Source: Betaproteobacteria bacterium (GTDB lineage: Bacteria > Pseudomonadota > Gammaproteobacteria > Burkholderiales > Rhodocyclaceae). From it: a stretch of 6,812 nt of DNA. Below, in pieces: positions 1 to 6,522 of this stretch. The notes below the pieces were generated by a model. The model had not been told where the DNA came from. It saw only the letters and a list, made by a program, of their open reading frames with translations, and did not search any database. Within the stretch, counting starts at the first letter, position 1, and every line of letters starts with the position of its first letter. The position numbers and the translations under genes were made by a program. The stretch spans positions 1 to 6,812 of the forward strand of contig JAPTVL010000472.1 in assembly GCA_028065725.1 (NCBI GenBank), read 5' to 3'.

Positions 1-2
1 TG

Positions 3-1799
3 CGCGAACACATCCGCTACGTGTTCGTGATCTACCAGGAGAACCGCAGCTTCGATTCCTACTTCGGCACCTGGCCGGGCGCCGACGGGATCTACTCGCA
101 GCCGCCGGCACGCACGCCGGGCTTCGTGCAGCCGCTGCAGCTGCCGGACGGACGCTGGACCAAGATCTCGCCGTTCCGCATTGGCCCGGCCGAGTACGCC
201 GCCGATACCGACGACATCGACCACTCGCATCCGCTGATGCTGCGCAAGATGCACGTGGTCGCAGGCCAGCCGCGCATGAACCGCTTCGCCCTGACCGAGG
301 AACGCAAGTATTCGCCCAGCGGGCGGCCCAGCCTGGAAGCGCTGCAGTTCGGCGAACTGGCCATGGCGCACGAGGATTGCGACACGGTGCCGATCCTGTG
401 GAACTACGCCGACCGCTTCGCGCTGTTCGATCACGTCTTCCAGACCATCGCCGGCCCCTCGACGCCGGGCAACCTCAGCATCATCGCCGCGCAGACCGGC
501 GTGACGCAGTGGGCGCGCCATCCCGATCAGGCCTTCAAGGGCGACGGCGCCAAGGGGCCGGGTGTGCCGGTGGTCAACGATTCCAACCCGTTCTGGGGCT
601 CGCCCTACGACCCCACGCCGCCCGCGCTGCGCATGCCCTACAACCCGCACGACTACGCCAAGACCGCCAAAAACCGCGCCGACGTGCAGCGCAACCTCAC
701 TTTCGCCAGCCTGCCGCTGACCTTGCAGGGCGGCAGCCTGCCGGCAGTCACGCGCCAGGATCGGCGACCTGCCGGAGATCTGCGCGACCTGCATGCCGAC
801 ATCACCGCGATCGGCCGGCGCGGCCAGCGCACGGTGGACTGGCGCTGGTATCAGGCGGGCTACGGCGCACCGACGCCGGCTGGCACCGACCCCGAGGACG
901 CCGAGGGCCGGCACGCCTCCTATGTCACCCACCACAACGGTCCGCAGTATTTCGGCTACATCGCCAACAACCCGGCGCTGCGCGCGCACCTGGCCGACCT
1001 GTCGCGGTTCTTCGCCGATGTGCGCGGGGGACGTTTGCCGGCCGCCGGCGGCGTGTTCTACATCAAGGGCGGCTACCGCAACGGCTTCGGCCTGAAGCCG
1101 GCCGATCCCGATCCGCGCGTGCAGGCGCGCTTTCTCGGTGACGACGATCACCCGCAGTATTCCGACGCGCAGATCAGCGAGATCCTGGTCGCGCGCGCCA
1201 TCAACGCCATCGCCGCCAGCCGGTACTGGAAGCACAGCGCGATCATCGTCACCTGGGACGACAGCGAGGGCGACTACGACCACGTGCCGCCGCCGCAGCG
1301 CGCGCGCGGCCCGGACGGCAAGTGGCTGGGCAACGGCCCGCGCGTGCCGCTGCTGCTGATCTCGCCGTATGCCCGCGTGCACACAGTGGTGCACGCAGCG
1401 GGCAACACCGCATCGGTGGTGAAGTTCATCGACCGCGTGTTCGACCTGCCGCCGCTGGCCACGCTGCCGGACGAACTCGAGGGCCGCAAGCTGGGCGAGC
1501 TGCATTTCCACCTGCGTGGACTGGGTCCCGAGGACGCGCTGACGCCGGATGTCACCGATCTGCTGGGCGCGTTCGACGACGCGCGCCTGGCCGGCAAGGC
1601 GATGCCGCTGCCGGCGTCCTATGCCGAGGTGCCACAGGCCTGGACCGAGCAATTGCCCGGCGCGCTGGGGCTGGACTGCAAGGCTATCGGCATCACGCCC
1701 GTGGACCGGCAACTCGGCATCCGCACGCCGCTGCCGCCATGGTTCAACCCGCGGCCCAAGACCACGCCGACTCCGGCCTCCGCGACACCGCGCGATTGA
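3..1799 (+). CDS. Phosphoesterase family protein (AcpA / phospholipase C-like acid phosphatase), 5'-truncated by the window edge
   Basis: Predicted metal-dependent phosphomonoesterase or phospholipase C of the bacterial phosphoesterase family (Francisella AcpA, PLC-type enzymes), usually exported. The frame is open to the left edge, so the N-terminus and any signal peptide are missing. A GTG at 21 is internal, because the conserved first strand (HIRYVFVIYQENRSFD) starts before it. Numbering from the codon at 3 (598 codons visible): QENRSFD gives metal-ligand candidates Glu13 and Asn14; the conserved HSHP stretch has His74 and His76; GPSTPG supplies the likely nucleophile Ser153; THHN has His310/311; TWDDSEGDYDH gives Asp419/Asp420 and His427. 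These match the ligand and nucleophile pattern known for AcpA. The C-terminus ends in a Pro/Thr-rich tail. No frameshift is seen. Family assignment is firm; substrate (phosphate monoester versus phospholipid) cannot be told. Leftward neighbours are not visible; downstream lies a dead GST gene. Confidence 0.9.
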   Translation, partial: REHIRYVFVIYQENRSFDSYFGTWPGADGIYSQPPARTPGFVQPLQLPDGRWTKISPFRIGPAEYAADTDDIDHSHPLMLRKMHVVAGQPRMNRFALTEERKYSPSGRPSLEALQFGELAMAHEDCDTVPILWNYADRFALFDHVFQTIAGPSTPGNLSIIAAQTGVTQWARHPDQAFKGDGAKGPGVPVVNDSNPFWGSPYDPTPPALRMPYNPHDYAKTAKNRADVQRNLTFASLPLTLQGGSLPAVTRQDRRPAGDLRDLHADITAIGRRGQRTVDWRWYQAGYGAPTPAGTDPEDAEGRHASYVTHHNGPQYFGYIANNPALRAHLADLSRFFADVRGGRLPAAGGVFYIKGGYRNGFGLKPADPDPRVQARFLGDDDHPQYSDAQISEILVARAINAIAASRYWKHSAIIVTWDDSEGDYDHVPPPQRARGPDGKWLGNGPRVPLLLISPYARVHTVVHAAGNTASVVKFIDRVFDLPPLATLPDELEGRKLGELHFHLRGLGPEDALTPDVTDLLGAFDDARLAGKAMPLPASYAEVPQAWTEQLPGALGLDCKAIGITPVDRQLGIRTPLPPWFNPRPKTTPTPASATPRD

Positions 1800-1848
1800 T
1801 CCGGCTCTGGCTCCAGCGCCAGCCGGACTACCTTGCCATCAATCGATT

Positions 1849-2256
1849 GGCACGGTGCCGGCGATCGGCGATCCGCTGCGCGGCCCGTGGCGGCGCTGGT
1901 TGGCCTACTACGGCTCCTGCTTCGAGCCGGCGGTGATCGATCGCTCGCTGCAGCGCGAACCCGCGGCGCGCGCCACGTCGCCCTAGGGCGACTAAGACAC
2001 CATGTCCGAGACGCTGATCGCCCAGTTGGCGCACGGGCCGTGGCCGCTGGGCGAGCGCCACACCTCGGCCGACGTGCTGTGGGGGTACCGCGCTAAACTG
2101 GACCATGCAGTTCAAGCTGTCCCCGAGCTGCCGCTGATCCGCGCCTGCATCGACCGCATCGGCGCCCGCTCGGCGGTACAGCGCGCCCGCGCCGCCGATG
2201 CGGCGTTGGTTGCAGCGCAGGAGCAGGATTCGACCCATCACGACCCTGCAGACTGA
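1849..2256 (+). pseudogene. Glutathione S-transferase remnant (C-terminal helical domain only, multiple lesions)
   Basis: Frame 1 here reads as the C-terminal half of a bacterial GST: GDPLRGPWRRWLAYYGSCF, REPAARATSP, then GERHTSADVLWG, VPELPLIRACIDRI and a RARAADAALVAAQ tail. It cannot be translated intact. TAG at 1984-1986 and TAA at 1993-1995 replace what look like Tyr codons in an expected SPYGDYDTM stretch. A surplus G in the G-run 2081-2085 shifts the frame, and a missing base near 2119-2120 restores it. Removing that G makes 2084-2119 read GTALNWTMQFKL, a good GST helix, followed in register by VPELP if the lost base is restored. The N-terminal thioredoxin-like domain (about 80 residues) is absent, because the phosphoesterase gene occupies the upstream DNA. 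An 84-codon reading from ATG 2002 survives but would be only part of one domain. The left boundary is approximate (1800-1858). Confident as a GST relic; the subclass is unknown. Confidence 0.85.
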
Positions 2257-2265
2257 GTTTGTTTC

Positions 2266-2292
2266 CGCCCGCGTGCGCCCTGGCGGGCGTTT
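2266..2292 (+). terminator. Candidate intrinsic terminator after the GST remnant
   Basis: A perfect 7-bp GC stem (CGCCCGC at 2266-2272 with GCGGGCG at 2283-2289, 10-nt loop) is followed by only three T residues at 2290-2292. The 3' arm can instead pair with a second CGCCC at 2276-2280, giving a 5-bp stem with a 4-nt loop. The position, 10 bp past the remnant's stop codon and before the cyclase gene, suits a transcript end. The short T-run makes it a moderate call. Confidence 0.45.
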
Positions 2293-2336
2293 GGCCATTG
2301 CGGCATGGAACGTGCTTGGTCTCCGCAACCGCCGCT

Positions 2337-2340
2337 AGAG
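2337..2340 (+). promoter_or_regulatory. Weak Shine-Dalgarno-like AGAG that favours the ATG at 2350
   Basis: AGAG lies exactly 9 nt before ATG 2350. The same AGAG-N9-ATG arrangement precedes the next gene (AGAG 3537-3540, ATG 3550). The alternative in-frame ATG at 2305 has no purine-rich stretch upstream and would add a 15-residue Pro-rich leader. This is the main reason for choosing 2350. No convincing -35/-10 promoter was found in 2257-2349. Confidence 0.35.
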
Positions 2341-2349
2341 CCGCCCCCC

Positions 2350-3483
2350 ATGAAAAACCCGAGCGACAGCACTCCTCCTGCAGAGACCCGTAGCGAAACA
2401 CACGACCGTCCGCGTCCCGAAATCGAATCCGGAACCCCCGGTGCATCCCGACAAGCCAGACGCCTGTCGGAGATCGATGCCGCCCTCAGAAACCACCGCG
2501 AGAGCCTGTGCTTCTTTCTTTCGCTGATGGTGGGAGTCGCCTCGCTGATCGAGCCCCTTGCCGATCGCGCGGAAGGCAGCGGCTGGTGGCTCGTGGCGTC
2601 GGTGCTGGTCGCCGCCGGCTGCTTCGCCAACGCGCTGCTGGTCCGCCGGCGACGTAGTCTGCTGGCCAGCCACAGCCTGGTGTTTCTGCTGGCCGCCTTC
2701 GTCATGATCCAGATCTATCATCACACCGGCATTTCCTGGGCCTTCGTGCTGCCGCCGCTGGTCCTGTTCCTGCACCCGATCCGGCGCGGGCTCCTGTACC
2801 TGCTGCTGATCGCCCTGGTGGCGACCGGCGGTCTCGCAATCGGCCACGTCACGCTGGTGCTGCGGGACCACGAGCCGTTCGAGTTCTGGGGCAGCCTCCT
2901 CGCTGTCACGGCGGTTTCGACCCTGCTGGTCCGCGACCTCGGCAAGGCCGTCACCGCGGTCACCAGCGTGGCCTTTCGCGACCCGCTCACCGGCCTCTAT
3001 CAGCGCGATCTGTTCAACGATCTGGCCGGTCGCCAGATCGAGATCGCCCGACGGGAGAAGACGACCTTCGCCCTGCTGGCGCTCGACGTCGACAACCTCA
3101 AGGCGGTCAACGACCGCGTCGGTCATGCCGCGGGCGATGGCGTCCTGTGCGCCGTCGCCGGCGTGCTGATGGACGCGCTGCGCGGTGCCGACATCAGCGC
3201 GCGGTTCGGCGGCGATGAGTTCGTCGTGCTGCTGCCCGATCTGGACCAAGCCCAGGCGCTGGAAGCCGCCCGGCGGCTGCACGAGCGCATCGTCCGGCAT
3301 CCTGAACTGGTCCGCCATCAGCTGATTGCGTCGGTCACAGCGTCGATGGGGATTGCCGTCTATCCAAGCCACGGCGCGACCGTGCACGAATTGTTCGATG
3401 CCGCCGACACCGCCCTGCTCAAGGCCAAGGTGACCGGAAAGAACGGCATCATGGTCGCAGCGGCCAGGGACGCGCCTGCGTAA
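2350..3483 (+). CDS. Membrane-bound diguanylate cyclase (six predicted TM segments + GGDEF)
   Basis: Predicted to make c-di-GMP from two GTP at the inner membrane. The 377-residue product has a polar, Pro-rich cytoplasmic N-terminus (1-50). About six hydrophobic segments follow (roughly 52-68, 79-98, 104-123, 128-141, 147-166, 179-194), with Arg-rich loops at 99-102 and 145-146. The GGDEF domain spans about 210-372. It begins DPLTGLYQRDLF (Gln where Asn is usual), has LDVDNLKAVND (Asp246, Asn254, Asp255) and GHAAGD, and carries an intact GGDEF at 287-291. RGAD at 278-281 lies five residues before GGDEF, the canonical RxxD I-site, so feedback inhibition by c-di-GMP is expected. The C-terminal ADTALLKAKVTGKNG motif is present. 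The membrane part matches no sensor family I can name. An alternative start at 2305 gives 392 residues. The gene is probably co-transcribed with the phosphodiesterase 66 bp downstream. Activity is inferred from motifs. Confidence 0.92.
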   Translation: MKNPSDSTPPAETRSETHDRPRPEIESGTPGASRQARRLSEIDAALRNHRESLCFFLSLMVGVASLIEPLADRAEGSGWWLVASVLVAAGCFANALLVRRRRSLLASHSLVFLLAAFVMIQIYHHTGISWAFVLPPLVLFLHPIRRGLLYLLLIALVATGGLAIGHVTLVLRDHEPFEFWGSLLAVTAVSTLLVRDLGKAVTAVTSVAFRDPLTGLYQRDLFNDLAGRQIEIARREKTTFALLALDVDNLKAVNDRVGHAAGDGVLCAVAGVLMDALRGADISARFGGDEFVVLLPDLDQAQALEAARRLHERIVRHPELVRHQLIASVTASMGIAVYPSHGATVHELFDAADTALLKAKVTGKNGIMVAAARDAPA

Positions 3484-3536
3484 ACGCGCAATCGGGAATA
3501 TGCTGAGTTCGGACCCGTCGGCTCGTGCCCATCTGC

Positions 3537-3540
3537 AGAG
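3537..3540 (+). promoter_or_regulatory. Weak Shine-Dalgarno-like AGAG for the phosphodiesterase gene
   Basis: AGAG sits 9 nt before ATG 3550, the same spacing as for the upstream cyclase. The 66-bp gap 3484-3549 holds no clear terminator hairpin and no convincing promoter (the TATGCT at 3499-3504 lacks a -35 partner), which fits read-through from the cyclase. Confidence 0.35.
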
Positions 3541-3549
3541 ATTGCGCCC

Positions 3550-6492
3550 ATGCACACACGAAGGCTGCATCCGGCGTTCGGCACGAAAAGTCTGCGCTTG
3601 CGCCTGCTGTCACTCGTTACCCTGGCGGCGCTGCCGGGATTTCTCGCCGCGGCCTGGACCGCCTACAGCACCAAACGCGCGGCGGATGCAGACGGCCGAT
3701 CACAGCTCGTGTCCGCGACAACAGCCGTTCAATACGATTTCAACGACATCCTCGCCGACACCAAGTTCGAACTGTCGCTCATCATGCCGCTGGTCGCGCA
3801 GGATCCGCTGAATTGCGCTGCCATTTTTGCGTCCATCACGAAACGGCATCCCGAATTTTCCAATATCGGCATTATCGGCGCGAACGGCCATGTCCAGTGC
3901 AGCGCCGATCAGCGCGCGAAACGGATGTACGTGGGTAATCGCGACTATTTCCGACGGGCGCTTGCAACGGAAGCCGCGGTCGTCGGCGATCTCGAGATGG
4001 ACGGACTCGGCGCGGCACCCGAAATCGTCGTCGCGCAAAGAATGGCAGGCGATGCCCGACAAATACAGCGAATCGCGTTCATCGCCCTGAATGCGGAGGC
4101 GCTCAGCGGCAAGTCCGAACTGAAGCACCTGCCGGCAGGCTCGGTCATCACCTTCGCCGACCGTCTGGGTTACATCGTGGCGAGTGCCCCCGATCACCCG
4201 GGCTCGATCGGGCAGCGCATCCCCGAAACACGGTGGTCGGCGATCATGGCCGACGCCATCGTTCCCGACATCGTGAAGGTGCATCTGGAGGCGGCGGGGG
4301 CCGACCTCTGGGCCTACGCGCGATTGCCCGCCGAAAGCGGCAACGGTTTCGTCATCATTCGATCGCCCCGCAACGTTCTGTACGAGCCGGCCTGGCTGGC
4401 GCTGCGCCGCAGCCTGACCATCACCGCGCTGGGACTTCTGGGCGTGCTTGCGCTGGCCTGGGCTGCCGGCGCACGTCCGCTGCTGCAAAAGACCGCAGCG
4501 CTCGGCCTGGCCGCGCGCAGGCTGGCCGAAGGAGATCTCTCGGCGCGCACCGGACTGCCCGTCACCGGTGATGAAATCGGTGCGGTAGCCGGGGCCTTCG
4601 ATGCCATGGCGGGCGAGCTGCAGCGCCGCCATGAAGAGCGCGAGAATTACATGCGCGAGATCGAGCGGCTGAATCGCATCTACATCATCCTCACCGCCAT
4701 CAACGCCGCGATCCTGCGCATTTCCGACACCAGGAATCTGCTCGATGAAACCTGCCGCATCGCGGTCGAAATCGGCGGCTTTCCGCTGGCATGGGTCGGC
4801 GAAGTCGACCCGGTGACGCGCACGCTCAAGTCAGTGAGCTGGGCGGGATCCGGGGCAGAGCACGTCGCGAATTTTAATCTCCCACTCGACGCCGACCGCG
4901 TCGAGGCGAAGGGGCCTGCGGTTACGGCAGCGAGGGAGGGCCGCGTCGTCGTCGTCAACCGATTCATGCAGGATTCGACGACCGCAGCCTGGCACGAGCT
5001 CGGACAGCGCCTGGGCATACGTTCGGCGGCAGCATTTCCGCTGTCTTTCGATGAGAGCAGCATGCAGAGGGTGCTGGCCCTGTATGCCGCCGAGGAAAAC
5101 TACTTCGAGGCCGAGGAGCTGCGGCTGCTCGAGCAACTGAGCCAGGATGCAGCGCTTGGATTGCACCGGATCGCGACCGAGCAGGCCCTGGCCCATGCCA
5201 GCACGCACGACGCAGTGACCGGGCTGCCCAATCAGACACTGCTGGAAGACCGCCTCGAATATGCCATCGCGAGTGCACGCAGCCGCAACCTGTCGCTGGC
5301 GGTGATCGTGCTGGATGTGGGCTTCCAGCGCATCGCCAGCCAGATCGGCTGGCACGCCACATCCGATTTTCTCCGGCAGACCGGGCGCGAAATCGCCGCC
5401 CTGCTGCGCGAAGGCGACGTCGTCGGCTGCCTGCCGGGCGCACGTTTCGCCATCGCCCTGGTCGATCTCGACGGTCTCGCCATCGCGCAACGCCGCAGCC
5501 AGCAGATGCTCGACCGAGTCGGCACCGCCACTGCGCAGGCGCATCCGGAAATCGTCCTGCCGGGCCTGCGCGCGGGCGTGTCCGTGTTTCCGGCGGATGG
5601 TGATCGGGCCGCGGCCCTGCTCGACAGGGCGCAGGTCGCCCTGCTGGCGGCGCGCGATGCGGCGGTGCCGCTCCAGTTTTTCGCGCCTGAAGTCAATATT
5701 GCCCTGCAGGAAAACCGCAGACTGGAACGCTACCTGCGCGACGCCATCGAAAACGGCGAACTCTCGCTGCATTACCAGCCGATCATCGAGGTGGCATCGG
5801 GACGGCTGCGCGGCTTCGAGGCGCTGGCGCGCTGGACCAGTCCGGACCTCGGCGAGATCCCGCCGGCGAAATTCATCCCGGTGGCGGAGAACAGCGGTTT
5901 GATCGGACCGATCGGCGAATGGGCGCTGGCAGCGGCCGCACGACAGGCCTTTGCCTGGCAGCGGGCCGGAGCGACGAACCTGCGCATCGCGCTGAACATC
6001 TCGCCCTGGCAGCTGCGCGATCCCGGCTTCCCAGAGCGCGCGGGGAAACTGCTTGCCGGACTCGGCGGACGGCTCGAGGGGGTGACGCTGGCGATGGAGA
6101 TCACCGAGAGCCAGCTGATCACCGACATCGACAGCGGCATCGCCTTCCTGACCCGGCTGAAGGCCCTGGGCATCGCGCTCTACGTCGACGATTTCGGTAC
6201 CGGCTACTCGTCGCTGAGCTACCTGCACCGGCTGCCGGTCGATGCGCTGAAGATCGACAAGTCGTTCACCGAACGGCTGGAGACGAGCCTGCAGTCCCGG
6301 AGCATCGTGCAGAGCATCATCGCCCTGGCTGCGGCGCTCGATCTCGCGGCGATCGCCGAAGGCATCGAGCGGCAGGATCAGCTCGACGTGATCCGGCGTC
6401 TCGGTTGCCGCTATGCGCAGGGATTCCTGCTCGGTCGTCCGGTGGCTTCGGCTGCGGCCGAGGGGCTGTGGCGCCACGGTGCGCCGCATTGA
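3550..6492 (+). CDS. c-di-GMP phosphodiesterase: Cache-HAMP-GAF-degenerate GGDEF-EAL
   Basis: Predicted inner-membrane sensor enzyme (980 aa) hydrolysing c-di-GMP to pGpG. In order: TM1 about 19-38; a periplasmic Cache-like sensor about 40-275 with the YVGNRDYF signature at 127-134; TM2 about 289-307; HAMP about 309-362 (RRLAEGDLSAR, DEIGAVAGAFDAM); short linker helix; GAF about 378-540; GGDEF-like domain about 550-700; EAL about 730-975. The GGDEF domain is catalytically dead: PGARF (629-633) replaces GGDEF, and the metal/substrate segment reads LDVGFQRIAS. It does keep an RxxD I-site, REGD 620-623. The EAL domain looks active: EAL 757-759, Asn816 (NIS), EITES from Glu850, DDFGTGYSSL with Asp880/Asp881, Lys901 (KIDKSF), AEGIE with Glu937/Glu940, Gln957 (QGF). 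It follows the cyclase by 66 bp and is probably in its operon. Ligands of Cache and GAF are unknown. Confidence 0.95.
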   Translation: MHTRRLHPAFGTKSLRLRLLSLVTLAALPGFLAAAWTAYSTKRAADADGRSQLVSATTAVQYDFNDILADTKFELSLIMPLVAQDPLNCAAIFASITKRHPEFSNIGIIGANGHVQCSADQRAKRMYVGNRDYFRRALATEAAVVGDLEMDGLGAAPEIVVAQRMAGDARQIQRIAFIALNAEALSGKSELKHLPAGSVITFADRLGYIVASAPDHPGSIGQRIPETRWSAIMADAIVPDIVKVHLEAAGADLWAYARLPAESGNGFVIIRSPRNVLYEPAWLALRRSLTITALGLLGVLALAWAAGARPLLQKTAALGLAARRLAEGDLSARTGLPVTGDEIGAVAGAFDAMAGELQRRHEERENYMREIERLNRIYIILTAINAAILRISDTRNLLDETCRIAVEIGGFPLAWVGEVDPVTRTLKSVSWAGSGAEHVANFNLPLDADRVEAKGPAVTAAREGRVVVVNRFMQDSTTAAWHELGQRLGIRSAAAFPLSFDESSMQRVLALYAAEENYFEAEELRLLEQLSQDAALGLHRIATEQALAHASTHDAVTGLPNQTLLEDRLEYAIASARSRNLSLAVIVLDVGFQRIASQIGWHATSDFLRQTGREIAALLREGDVVGCLPGARFAIALVDLDGLAIAQRRSQQMLDRVGTATAQAHPEIVLPGLRAGVSVFPADGDRAAALLDRAQVALLAARDAAVPLQFFAPEVNIALQENRRLERYLRDAIENGELSLHYQPIIEVASGRLRGFEALARWTSPDLGEIPPAKFIPVAENSGLIGPIGEWALAAAARQAFAWQRAGATNLRIALNISPWQLRDPGFPERAGKLLAGLGGRLEGVTLAMEITESQLITDIDSGIAFLTRLKALGIALYVDDFGTGYSSLSYLHRLPVDALKIDKSFTERLETSLQSRSIVQSIIALAAALDLAAIAEGIERQDQLDVIRRLGCRYAQGFLLGRPVASAAAEGLWRHGAPH

Positions 6493-6502
6493 CGACCGGT
6501 CG
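6493..6502. repeat. 10-bp perfect palindrome between convergent genes
   Basis: CGACCGGTCG starts immediately after the phosphodiesterase stop codon, in the 30-bp gap before the SDR stop codon. It is perfectly self-complementary, but it has no loop or flanking T-run, so it is not a typical terminator. It may be chance in GC-rich DNA. Confidence 0.3.
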
Positions 6503-6522
6503 CACGCCGGCAACCCGCCGCG

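Noticed and set aside
377..1141. A 254-codon plus-strand frame inside the phosphoesterase gene
   Set aside because: Arg/Ala/His-rich out-of-frame reading of the phosphoesterase, whose own frame carries all family motifs.
1803..1820. Hairpin after the phosphoesterase stop codon as a terminator
   Set aside because: The stem has an internal mismatch, a very short loop and no T-run.
1849..1859. GGCACGGTGCC near-palindrome, or a sigma-54-like TGGCAC element
   Set aside because: The 11-bp inverted repeat lies inside GST coding sequence, and there is no matching TTGCA -12 element at the right spacing.
2002..2256. An 84-codon open frame starting MSETLIAQLAHG as a small real gene
   Set aside because: It is the in-register tail of the GST remnant behind two stop codons, and its central 12 residues are out of frame relative to GST. 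Better treated as part of the pseudogene.
3499..3504. TATGCT as a -10 box for a separate phosphodiesterase promoter
   Set aside because: No acceptable -35 hexamer at 16-18 bp spacing; the match is expected by chance.
2335..3570. A 411-codon open frame on the minus strand opposite the diguanylate cyclase
   Set aside because: Low-complexity Gln/Arg/Asp-rich translation without any motif; a GC-bias shadow of the GGDEF gene.
3700..4632. A 310-codon minus-strand frame opposite the Cache/HAMP region
   Set aside because: No recognisable domain, and it lies opposite a well-supported coding sequence.
4831..6513. A 560-codon open frame on the minus strand opposite the EAL phosphodiesterase
   Set aside because: It is antisense to a gene with complete catalytic motifs. 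Its translation is rich in Arg, Gln and Asp with no recognisable domain, as expected for an antisense frame in high-GC DNA.
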